Both the position numbers and the translations under genes were made by a program. Source: Rhabditoides inermis (taxonomy: Eukaryota > Nematoda > Chromadorea > Rhabditida > Rhabditidae). Taken from it: DNA of 64,000 nucleotides. Where the stretch lies: positions 1,058,501-1,122,500 of the forward strand of contig CAWZYM010000355.1 of assembly GCA_963966185.1 (NCBI GenBank), read 5' to 3'. Below, piece after piece: positions 21,192-33,054 of the stretch. Within the stretch, counting starts at the first letter, position 1, and each line of letters starts with the position of its first letter. The notes under the pieces are model-generated. The model searched no databases and was not told the origin of the DNA. It saw only the letters and a list, made by a program, of their open reading frames with translations.

Positions 21192-22608
21192 AGCGCTGGC
21201 TGGAGCGCGTGTGCAGCAAGTACGGCGACGAAGTGACGGCGGTCAGATGCATGATGCACCACGGGGTTATTGGCTTCCAATGATTTTTCGATTGTTTCTC
21301 ACATTATCTCGATTAGAGACAAATGTCTATCTGTCCACGCAGAGACGTGTGCTGTGCGAATTGTTTCATGGTTCATGATAATTGCGATTGCAGCAGAAAC
21401 AGACGCGCGGATACAACTATTATGACTATATGATTTCACTTGGCATGCTTTCAGAGGGATCTGCTCCCGATCGGATTCCGATCTATCGGATCCTTGAAGC
21501 GTCTGCGCTACATCAGGCTCGCAAATGTCCCCAGTGGCAAGTGTGCGTTTTTGGTCATATTCATCAACAAATACTTGCGCTGAATTCCACCATGCCGCTC
21601 GTGCACACCGCATGTGAAAGATCAGCGCGCTCATCGAATGGCAGAATCGAATGGCATGTGCTCTCGCGTGTCTATTATCGCATGTCCATTAATCGTCAGC
21701 CGCCTCACACTTTTGGTGGCAACTGATTTGCATTCCCATACCCACTGCAAATGATTTGGGCGATTTTCATGTGCTTGTTGCAGACTCGTAGTGTCCTCCG
21801 ATCGCGCAGCCGGAGATCACTGATGGACAGATCAGGAAGGTGAGAGTTGCGAGTAGCATACATGATACACATCCAGTGTTTTGTATTTGCCAGCAATGGT
21901 TTCGCCTCTTCGAAAACCTCACTACTCTCACCGCGCATGTGGACTGCGGGTTGAGGCTGCTCACCGAACGCGCCCACATCAACACGATCAACGTCAAGTG
22001 AGTGGTGGCAAGCACCAAGTTAGTGATGGACGAGTACGTGCCATATGCATATTGCAATGCATCGGGAGAAGTGGCTACATACGTATGGTTGAGGGTGACT
22101 GGCCACTCGGTGTGCATGGGCACCCTCTCCGCGCTGTCCAGCCACTGTCACACCCTCAACGTCTACTTGTATTTGCCCAGGCCCGAGATCGGCGGCATGT
22201 ACGACAAGGTGGCGAGCATCCCAAATGTGAGCGAGGGAGAGGGGAAGGAGAGAAGACCCGATTCTTACTGTAGATCGGCACGCTGACGATCGACGTTCCT
22301 CGGGCGCGAATCGAGGAGGACGAGTGTATCCAAGAGTTCGCTCTGGAGCTCAAGAGTGAGTCTCTCCCCCTCTATCTCCCTCCCACTCTCTCTCCCTCCC
22401 ACTCTCTCCCCCCCCCCTCCCTCCCTCCCTCCCTCTCCCCCCATCTCCCCTTGCAGACGTGCAGTGCTCCCGTCTGGTGCTGCGCCCTGGGTGGCGGAAG
22501 TGGGGCGAGGCGTGGTGGAATTTGAAGCGCAGTCGCTTCATCGCGCAGTTCTGTTCCCTTCTCCAGGCCACTGGGGCCACCAGGTCCCGCCGTGAATACC
22601 CCTTCTAG
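21192..22608 (+). CDS. Unidentified multi-exon gene, 3' part
   Basis: I do not recognise this protein. Candidate exons: 21192-21262 (RWLERVCSKYGDEVTAVRC), 21394-21540, about 21780-21839, 21892-21998 (WFRLFENLTTLTAHVDCGL), 22002-22226 (YAYCNASGEVATYVWLRVTG), 22274-22355 (IDVPRARIEEDECIQEFAL) and 22457-22608 (LVLRPGWRKWGEAWW, stop TAG). Splice sites fit for the last three. At 21999-22001 a TGA interrupts an otherwise continuous frame and is not removed by a believable intron. The 5' end is not found; the SINE and CT tracts separate it from the carboxypeptidase remnant. Confidence 0.4.
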
Positions 22609-22694
22609 GGAAATATACCTGCCATCGTCACTTTGTTAACTGTTCCATACTCCATGCTACATTCTTTGTTTACTGTTATTGTTGCAAGTATCAT

Positions 22695-22791
22695 GCCGAT
22701 GTTCAAATATTCGACCCTAACCGACAACGCCGATGTTCAAATATTCGACCCTAACCGACAACGCCGATGTTCAAATATTCGACCCTAACCG
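22695..22791 (+). repeat. 34-bp tandem repeat, three copies
   Basis: The unit starts GCCGATGTTCAAATATTCGA and ends CCCTAACCGACAAC; the copies are identical except for the end of the last. Confidence 0.95.
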
Positions 22792-22918
22792 TCTCATGCA
22801 TAAAACTCGACCAAACCATCACTTTACTTATTCGGAAGTATTTACAAACCAGTGATAACAAACAACGACATTTCATAATAACTAACAAAAGGGGAAGTGT
22901 GAAGTATCCGGGACGACA

Positions 22919-23154
22919 TCTGGACCTATCCAGACTTGGTGGCGGCGAACTTGTTGTGTGCCTTGGAGAGGATTGGGCGAGCATCGGGGTCGTTCGTCCG
23001 AGAGGACTCCGTCTCCAGGGAAGCCGCGAGGCGCTGACGGGCAGACAGAGGACTTCTCTCTCTTTCTCTCCCCTCCCTCTCTTCACCTACCTCCCTCACC
23101 CCTCTCTCTCCCTCCCTCTCTCTCTCCCTTCCTCTCTCTCTCCCTCCCTCTTTC

Positions 23155-23252
<98 letters not shown>

Positions 23253-23450
23253 CCCATCCAGACTTGGTGGTGGCGAACTTGTTGTGTGCCTTGGAGAGAA
23301 TAGGGCGAGCATCGGGGTCGTCCGTCCGAGAGGACTCCGTCTCCAGGGAAGCCGCGAGGCGCTGACGGGCAGACAGAGGACTTCTCTCTCTTTCTCTTCC
23401 CTCCCTCTCTTCACCTACCTCCCTCACCCCTCTCTCCTCTCCTCTCTCCC

Positions 23451-23488
<38 letters not shown>

Positions 23489-23490
23489 CT
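22919..23490. repeat. Two dispersed copies of the 238-bp satellite monomer plus (TC)n
   Basis: 22919-23090 and 23250-23430 match the 15.2-17.0 kb monomer (GACTTGGTGG to GCTGACGGGCAGACAGAG), with diagnostic changes (GAGGACTCC, TTCACCTACC). They are separated by a long (TC)n tract (23158-23249). 23500-24010 contains no gene I recognise. Confidence 0.85.
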
Positions 23491-24129
23491 CTCATCACCT
23501 ACCTCAATCCTCCATGCGACCGACTCGACGAGGTACATGGGAGGCAATGTATGTACTCCGACTCCGGGAGGGTCACCTCCGATCGCCCCACTAGCTGACA
23601 CATGCAACGGGCGATCGCTTCGTGATGGGGTTTATTGTGAAAAGAGAAAATATAAGAAAACCATTTGACACAAATTGTTGACAATGTAGAATAGTATATA
23701 TAGACAAATGAAGAGATATAGACTCGTGATCATAGACAAACATCATTATGGTATCAATGCGACAGTGACAGTTCTGCCCCCGCTAGGTGCGGGCATCGCC
23801 AGATGCCATGGGGCTCACGAGAGAAGCACACGGCGCTTAGTCTCTCTCGGTTGACCAACTCGTTGAGCAACCCGGTGTCGGTGTGGGGCTGCTGGGGGCA
23901 GTCCGAGAGGATGTGGGCTTCGGATGATGCTGCGATTGAAATCGGCTATCCTTTCCCGATCGTCCTCCTCCATAAGATTCGTCTGTTCGTGGTTGTAGCC
24001 TCCACTGACCTGAATTGTTCATTCTCTCTCTATTCTTTCTTTTTATCTCTCTTCTCTCTCTATCTCTCTATCTTCTATCGTTCTCACCGCTAGGATAATG
24101 CTTTTGTTCCAATCCTTTATTCTTTTCCG

Positions 24130-24450
24130 AGAAATCAATCGTTGTGTGCTTTTAAATTTCGATTCTATTTCATGAAAACGTTTTGGATATTTGAAGACTT
24201 GCACGTTGTGTTGCACAAAATTACACAACACGTGAAATGTCACAAATGGCATATAGGATCCAACCCGACTAGGGTTGCAATTTTTCACTAGTTGATCGTT
24301 ATATGTCGTTATAATCATTGTCGTGCTAACTATTGATAGACATTCTAATCGCAAACACTCACCTCTTTGACCTTTCGCGATACATTGATAATATTAGTCC
24401 GTTTTGTGCGGCACTCTCGAGAATCCATGTCTCTCTTACGTGAATTTAAA
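24130..24450 (+). repeat. Dispersed module, partial copy
   Basis: Contains the ACACAACACGTGAAATGTCAC block and the ATAGACATTCTAATCGCAAA to GCGGCACTCTCGAGAATCC block found in the foldback arms at 1.65-2.0 kb, without the (GA)n end. Confidence 0.8.
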
Positions 24451-24465
24451 AATTAGAATAGAATA

Positions 24466-26300
<1,835 letters not shown>

Positions 26301-26529
26301 TTATGTGTCGTTATACTCATTGTCGTGCTAACTATTGATAGACGTTCTATTTTAATTGTAAACCGTTTTGACCTTTTGCGATACAGTGATACAGTGATGT
26401 CCGTTGTATGCGGCACTCTCGGAAAGGAAGGTGCGCAGATTCAGCAGTATTTCAGTCCGTTCACTTGGAAGTATCGGTTAATTATCTCAGCAAACGTCTT
26501 AAGGTGATCGTTAGAAATCGTTAAACTCA

Positions 26530-26700
26530 TTGTCGTGTTAATTATTGATAGACATTCTAATCGCAAACACTCACCTCTTTGACCTTTTGCGATACAGTGA
26601 CAATATTAGTCCGTTGTATGCGGCACTCTCGTGAATTCATATCTCTCTTAATTGAACTTTTGAAAATGAAACGGATAAATTATTTTATACAATTACGGTA
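26530..26700 (+). repeat. Dispersed module copy inserted in Gag-like sequence
   Basis: The ATAGACATTCTAATCGCAAA to ATTACGGTATAACGTTT module. A shorter partial copy lies at 26325-26430. It ends directly at minus-strand Gag-like sequence. Confidence 0.75.
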
Positions 26701-27043
26701 TAACGTTTCTATTGTGTACCATCACGTCATACAGTGCAATGAATTCTTCGAAATCTGACAAGCATCCGTCGAAGTACGGCATCTCAAAGCTCTTGTTGCG
26801 GATTGACAGACTTGAATAATCCATGTGTTTGTGAAAAGTCTCGCTTTCTCTGAGAGTGTCAAAAGGTGAGCTTGTGAGTGTGTTTGCGGCTTTCATGTCA
26901 TTGTTCGTTTTGATGAGTTGTGGTAAGATTGGTTTGTTGCCTAGGCTGCCGGCCAACAGGCTCTCACCTGTGTCGATGATCATGTCGAATTCGGCTCTCA
27001 GAGCCGCTTCCTTGTAAATGTCGAGGGGAACGTCCGAATCCAC
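26700..27043 (-). pseudogene. BEL/Pao-like Gag fragment
   Basis: The open minus-strand frame carries SFEMPYFDGCLSDFEEFIAL then YDVMVHN. It resembles the Gag opening of BEL/Pao elements (LPxFxG..xxWxxFxxxF...VH). Upstream residues include a helical region. The frame is cut at the HN by the dispersed module (26700). Confidence 0.5.
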
Positions 27044-27349
27044 AAGCTATATAATGTCCTTCAGTTGGTCAATCTATGAGCGCTCCGTATCTCGTTCAAC
27101 ATCCGATCTCCAATCAGCCACCGTCTGAACATTCACATCACATATTTTTCAATCTCCGATTACGATCCCGCACCTGGGCTCACGTGTTGTCCCGTACAGT
27201 AGCTGACCAAGACAGGGGTGTTGGCGATGGCAGGTAGTGAACCATTCAATCGAATCCTGAAAAGAATGTGGTAATGGGTAACCAACCTAAGGATGCTGGA
27301 GTCACGATTTAGATTTTTAGACGCCAGTGTACGGAATTATGAAAAGACT

Positions 27350-27640
27350 GCTTCTTACTTTTGATATACATTCTAATCGAAAACACTCACCTCTTGAACT
27401 TTTGAGATACAGTGATTATATTAGTCCGTTGTATGCGGCACTCTCGAGAATCCATGTCTCTCTTATTTGTACTTCTGAAAATGAAACTGATAAATTATTA
27501 TATACAATTACCGTTCGTGGATTTTAGTGTCCTAGGGACTACGGTGAAACCATGAGAAAGAAGAGAGAGAGAGAGAGAGAGAGAGAGGGAGTGAGAGAGA
27601 GGGAGAGAGAGAGGGAGAGAGAGAGATGCACATACGCGAA
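27350..27640 (+). repeat. Dispersed module copy with (GA)n end
   Basis: Runs from GATATACATTCTAATCG through TAGTCCGTTGTATGCGGCAC, TTCGTGGATTTTAGTGTCC and ACGGTGAAACCATGAGAA into (GA)n and ATGCACATACGCGAACATAC. Confidence 0.8.
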
Positions 27641-28261
27641 CATACGCGGTGTCTGCTGCTTTCAGATTGGTGGTATGATTGTATGATGGTATGTTGTATG
27701 ATTTACTAATTGCCATATTTTCAACTTCTGCGACAGTTGGAAATACTCTTTTTCAAGAACATCGCTGTCCATACGCAGTTTTTTTTTTGATCAGCGCTGC
27801 TCGAGAGGGCGCCACCGACTGCGGAATCTCCCCCTTGTCAACTCTAGAGATGATGTTCACCGGGGTGATAAGCTAGTTACTCCTGCAAGAATACCTGTAT
27901 TGTCGTAGTTCAAAAAACGTGAGCGTAGTGCGCAGGAGAACGTAGTTTACAGATTATCGATAGAATCAGAAAGGAAGTCGGGAGACGCAGCGTTGCACAG
28001 TTTCTAAATATGCATGTGATTGTATGGGGTTATCTTTTGATTGGACGGAGACATAATCAATTCGAAATTTTGAAATCCGCCTATTTGATGGCAGATTGTG
28101 TTCAGCCGATAGATCTGGCCAAGAAGGGGTTGGTGGAGAGTGCGAGTCGAGTCGACTCGCGATGCCGCCACTGGCATACCCCCTCTCTTTGACAGTACGA
28201 ACAACCCGACTATAGTTGAAGTGTGTTTCCCAATGCGATCGTTATAATTCTTTAAACTCAT

Positions 28262-28435
28262 TGTCGTGCTAATTATTGATAGACATTCTAATCGCAAACA
28301 CTCACCTCTTTTGCGATACAGTGATAATATTAGTCCGTTGTATGCGGCACTCTCGTGAATTCATGTCTCTCTTAATTGAACTTTTGAAAATGAAACGGAT
28401 AATTTATTTTATACAATTACCGTATAACGTTTCCG
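28262..28435 (+). repeat. Dispersed module copy
   Basis: Same module, ending ATTACCGTATAACGTTT like the 26.5-kb copy, again at a Gag-like fragment. 27640-28260 has no recognisable gene. Confidence 0.75.
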
Positions 28436-28790
28436 CAAGGACGCCGTATGGTCGATAACGCTGGTCCCCGTAGCCTGCTTTTCAAAGTGTAGAATTTGAA
28501 TACCTGCGGCATGGGACTATTGTGTACCATCACGTCATACAGTGCAATGAACTCTTCGCAATCTGACAGCTCATTTAAGAAGAATCGGCATTCAGTATTC
28601 GGCAATGTCGCATAAAAACTGTCTCCCACAACATCTTCATACATTAACTGGAACATCTCAGGGAACGATTTTTCTCCCCAATTTGGCCTTCGTTAACGCA
28701 TCCTGGTACATCTTCTTCTCGGAAGGCAGTTGCGAGACACGATTCTTAATATATATGCGGTCTACTTTTGCTATAGGTATGTATTACTAT
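28436..28790 (-). pseudogene. Second BEL/Pao-like Gag fragment
   Basis: Minus-strand frames encode KNRVSQLPSEKKMYQDAL, ELSDCEEFIALYDVMVHN and VFKFYTLKSRLRGPAL. The last is the conserved xKFxYLKxxLxGxA helix of BEL/Pao and related Gag. It shares the YDVMVHN region with 26.7 kb, and about 40 bp of the same DNA reappear at 31900-31941. Confidence 0.5.
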
Positions 28791-28890
28791 TACTCACCAT
28801 TTCCTCGCTTATCAGCGGGTGTATATCCCGTTTCATTCTCGATTTAGCAGTCATTCCGGAGTCCCATGTAGATTGAATCAGCTGGAAATG

Positions 28891-28895
28891 ACCAC

Positions 28896-28930
<35 letters not shown>
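28891..28930. repeat. (CTGT)n microsatellite followed by (CT)n
   Basis: About eight CTGT units then CT repeats. Further (GA)n tracts at 29228-29310. 28931-29315 shows no gene. Confidence 0.9.
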
Positions 28931-28948
<18 letters not shown>

Positions 28949-29261
28949 TTATCTCTTCAATTACCGTATATAAATAATCGACGAACGGGGGCACATAATG
29001 AGGTTGTGGGAGTGATGGGGGTGGCTCATACAATTCACGAAAAGCATCTTCAGTCTGATATTAAGAATTTGAAACTAATCTAGTTAATGCGTTCACCTCA
29101 TAGTCCGCCTCCGACGTCTTAGAAGTATATACAGATACGAGTGTTTCATCCTGTAATTGATCTCTCACTCACTCACTCACATTCAGTGTATAGCTATAGC
29201 CAATTATTGGATCATTGATCATTGATTGGAGAGAGAGAGAGTGAGAAAGTGAATGAATGAA

Positions 29262-29312
<51 letters not shown>

Positions 29313-29315
29313 TCT

Positions 29316-29529
29316 GAAATCTCACCTCTTTGACCTTTTGCCATACAATGTTCATATTAGTCCGTTGTATGCGACAATCTCGAGAATCCATGTCTCTCTT
29401 ATTTGAACTTCTGAAAATGATACTGATAATTTATTATATACAACTACCGTTCGTGGATTCTAGTGTCCTAGGAATAAGAGTATGGGAGCCCTACGGTGAA
29501 ACCATGAGAAGGAAGAGAAAGATAGAGAG

Positions 29530-29568
<39 letters not shown>

Positions 29569-29660
29569 AAGAGAGAGGGAGAGAGAGAGGGAGAGAGAGG
29601 GAGAGGGAGAGAGGGAGAGGGAGAGAGAGAGATGCACATACGCGAACATACGCGGGGACT
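29316..29660 (+). repeat. Dispersed module copy with (GA)n end
   Basis: Full right half of the module: CACCTCTTTGACC, TAGTCCGTTGTATGCG, TTCGTGGATTCTAGTGTCC, ACGGTGAAACCATGAGAAGG, a GA/GGGA tract, then ATGCACATACGCGAACATAC. 29660-30120 holds only fragmentary open frames on the minus strand that I cannot identify. Confidence 0.8.
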
Positions 29661-30599
29661 GCCGCTTTCAACATTCCGGACAGAATCCTTCGCTTCCTTT
29701 CTCGTCCTCGCCTTTATGACCTTGTCCTCGTGTTGCTGAAGGCGGAAGTACAACATCTTCTAGTATTGGTATGCCTGCTCGCTGCTGTGGAAACGCCAGA
29801 TCTTACCGTCACTGGTGCACAGGACAAAGGCGGTCGGGTAGAGGATGGAAAAAAATCGTGTCCTCTCCGAAATATCGGATCATGAGGATAATTTGACGTC
29901 AATGGTCCTACAAGCATCACTTCATATGGGAATTTTTTTGCAATACCTACATGTCTGGTTTGAGGAATCGTACCGGGAGGCCTGAAATGGTTTGTTAAGA
30001 GATTGTTGCAAAATTGTTTTTCCAATCCAATTTACAATCGCAATAAACTTATCGCTCTCTCGAGAATTGAGATTTCCGTGACCCAATGCAAAATCACTTC
30101 GATATGTAATAAACTTCGATACCTTTTACACTACACTACACTACTTACACTACACTATACACTCACCTTTTTGACCTTTTGCGATACAGTGAAAATGTTA
30201 GTCCGTTGTATGAGGCACTCTCGAGAATCCATGTCTCTCTTATTTGAACTTCTTCTTGTAGAACTAGATGAATGGGGGAAAAATCAAGTTGACAGCTGGC
30301 AGCTATTTGATGCCTACCTCGAAATCGGCTGGAGTGAGCTCTGTGGTGTCCATTCGTGATTGATAATGTACTTCTGTACACCTCGATGTTGCTCTCGCTC
30401 TACAATAAAAGTATTTATGAATGGACTGCATTTATACTCCTACCTCTCACATAGTGATCGTATGCAGTCATCTTCCCAGTGTTCGCGGCATGGTTGGCTC
30501 GTTTCAGTGCTTGTTAAACATGAAGTCCGTGTATTTCAGTCCGGTCACTATGTACGTTGAAGTATCGGTTAATTACATATCTCAGCAAACGTCCCGAAC

Positions 30600-31184
30600 T
30601 CATTGTCGTGCTAACTATTGTTAGATATTCTAATCGCAAACACTCACCTCTTGGACCTTTTGCGATATAGTGATAATATTAGTCCGTTGTATGCGGCACT
30701 CTCGAGAATCCATGTCTCTCTTATTTGAACTTCTGAAAATGATATTGATAATTTATTATATACAACTACCGTTCATGGATTCTAGTGTCCTAGGGATAAG
30801 AGTATGAGAGTCTTACGGTGAAACCATGAGAAGGAAGAGAAAGACAGAGAGAGAGAGCGAGAGAGAGAGAGAGGGGGGGAGAGAGAGAGGGAGAGAGAGA
30901 GGGAGAGGGAGAGAGAGAGAGAGAGAGAGATGCACAAACGCGAACATAGGCGGGGACTGCCGCTTTCGAGATTTCCGTGTTCAGTCGATATTCCGACCAC
31001 TGTTTACGGAATGCGAGTACGCGAGTGGTTTGGTGCGAGAAGGGGGAAAGTGCGGGATAGAGAGACGTGCGAGTGGCGCGCGTGTCAGCAGCGAGTCGCA
31101 ATCCACTCGCGTACCACTCGCAACCTCTTTTCAAAGTTTTGCAGCGGGTCGCGATTAGCCTTTTTTACATGTGAAATACGAAAT

Positions 31185-31216
<32 letters not shown>

Positions 31217-31440
31217 TTTTCGGAAGTAAATAGCTCGTGTAGGCAGTCGGAAGGGCATATACGCCACAATACGAACTTGTGAAAATGCATCTGGCGAATC
31301 ACCTACAATGCGTTCATTTAGACATAGCTAATGCGAGCGCTCAAATAGCACAAACAAATCACGTAGGGAATAGCCGAAAACACGCAACAATCGTTGAACA
31401 CGAATGTGTGCGGGAGAAGACGCGTGCGTATGCGTTGCGA
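30600..31440 (+). repeat. Dispersed module copy plus distal segment
   Basis: The module starts at about 30600 and reaches the (GA)n tract at 30836-30930. After an interruption, 31283-31440 is the reverse complement of 2900-3060 in the foldback element, so it supplies the distal part of the same family. A short partial copy lies at 30160-30255. A (CA)n run sits at 31183-31213. 31441-31960 holds nothing I recognise apart from the 40-bp Gag-like piece at 31900. Confidence 0.7.
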
Positions 31441-31961
31441 ATCGATAATCCTCACTGGTTAGGTGCGATGGGCGGGACTAGTGTGTGCACCGCTGCGCTC
31501 TATTCACAGTCCTGAGGTCATGATTAATTACTGATCGATATATGCTGGGGCGAGCCTCTGTGTATTACAAACATCACGCACATGTGCGATAAGCATCTTC
31601 TGGTTAGAAATGGCTGTAGTGGACGAAAAAATTAAAACATAGGACAGCGAATAAAAAAAGAAGTTTTATATACCTAATTTTTCTGTTTGTTACCCACAGA
31701 AATAATTTTTGTCGGAATCGGAGTTTGATTACCATGGGTATATCTGATTCGTTTGCAACGAATGGCTATTTCACATTTCGCCACTCACCGTGCTCCAACT
31801 CCGCTAGTGCGACGTAGCGCTATTTGTCAGCGATCAGCTGTTTTGCGCTGCGACGACGTGCTGTTTTGTAATGTTTTGCGTGTTTCTATTGTTTGTTTGC
31901 GGCATGGGACTATTGTGTACCATCACGTCATACAGTGCAATGTTTTGTTTCTATTTGTTTG

Positions 31962-32262
31962 TTTTTGTTTGTTTGTTTACTATCTTCACTCTAACTTTCT
32001 CATTATAGGTTTCTACTATTTTTTCCAGATTTTACTTTGTTCGCTACTTCCCTTTCGTCCGCTGTGGCCCTGCACTGATGAGCGTTCAGGCAGTAGGCCC
32101 ACCACAGTGGATGTTCTTATTTCGATTCTATCATTTAGTCAGTAACTCTAGATATAGTACGTTGATGTAGCCTGTCTGCAGGATAATGGGCCGAAACAGG
32201 GATTCTGTTTCTCATTTATTTGTGAACTACTCTCTCTGCTTTGTCAATTCCTCATTGTTTGT
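31962..32262 (+). repeat. Left 301-bp terminal direct repeat (pLTR) of the PLE
   Basis: Same as 36001-36301 at a constant offset of 4039. Contains CACTGATGAGCG at 32073 and the CCTGTCTGCAGG...GGGCCGAAACAGG motif at 32171-32200. Confidence 0.9.
32171..32200 (+). ncRNA. Hammerhead-like core in the pLTR
   Basis: CCTGT (32171-32175) can pair with ACAGG (32196-32200). Between them lie GTCTG, GGATAA and GGGCCGAAA, in the same order as GTCTG-GTGAAA-GGGACCGAAA in the 18-kb PLE. This suggests a reduced hammerhead with the GUC cleavage triplet. The copy in the right repeat is at 36210-36239. Inference from motif order only. Confidence 0.45.
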
Positions 32263-32552
32263 AGTTGGTTAGCACATGACTGTGATCTCTCGCGTGTACT
32301 ACGCAGAGAGGCGCGTCTTGTCTCTTCCCAACTTTCATCCTTACTTATATTATCTTTTCCTCTTACTATTTTATTTATTCCGTTACATTTATTTCTTCTT
32401 ACTGTTTCACATTTTATTCTCTACGTTATACTTTCCTGCCCTGCCTTTTCAAGGCACGTCTGACCTTTGTTGTCGTATAAATCAATATTTTATATGTATT
32501 CTACTACATATTCCTCTGTCTGTACTACTTCCCTTTTCTCTCTCACCGTTTA

Positions 32553-32742
32553 CGGCGAGACTTGCACCGTGCCGATCCTGTTCTCCCTAAGTGCACCTGG
32601 GAGAACGCGGCATGCCTTCCTAAGTGCACCTGGAAGGATTGTGCGGAGCTGCTCACCGTGACCGGCCGGGTCCCCTGGCTAGTCGCACCGAGCAGCTCAC
32701 CCCACTCTAGTCTCATAAATGCACCTTGAGACAGTGAGTGGG
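32553..32742 (+). ncRNA. Array of leader hairpins with a shared GCACC loop
   Basis: Three hairpins share the loop TAA(G/A)TGCACCT but have different, fully paired stems: GTTCTCCC/GGGAGAAC (32580-32587/32599-32606), CCTTCC/GGAAGG (32615-32620/32632-32637) and GTCTCA/TGAGAC (32710-32715/32727-32732, with an outer CCCACTC/GAGTGGG at 32701-32707/32736-32742). Two more have GCACC directly 5' of, or within 2 nt of, the closing strand: CGGC/GCCG (32553/32571) and GAGCTGCTC/GAGCAGCTC (32646-32654/32690-32698). Different stems around a constant loop suggest selection on RNA structure. Role unknown. Confidence 0.7.
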
Positions 32743-33054
32743 TTTACTTATTCTTTATTTTATCTTTCTTTCTCTCTACGAGAAAGTTAGTTTTTCATTC
32801 ATATTTTTCTTTCATTCATTTCATTGCATGTTACCCGCAATATTAGAATCTTTCTTATTTCCTTCCCATACCTGTACTTTTTTGGATCTATTAGTGTTTG
32901 GTAGCAGGAGTCACACATCTATACACATTTCTTTCTTTCTTTTATTCTATTTGTTTTACTCTCTGGAGGGCTCATGTGGTCCGGGCCCATGCCATATTAT
33001 TCTTATTTTACTACTGAGGTTGTCATGCAACCACCTTCGATTGCGCTTTGATAA

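Noticed and set aside
21382..21726. Single 114-codon exon for the whole open frame
   Set aside because: A GTGTGC donor at about 21541 and protein-like composition only in the first part suggest a shorter exon.
29740..30000. Minus-strand gene fragment (FFSILYPTAFVLCTSDGK)
   Set aside because: Protein-like but short, with stops, no splice context and no family I can name.
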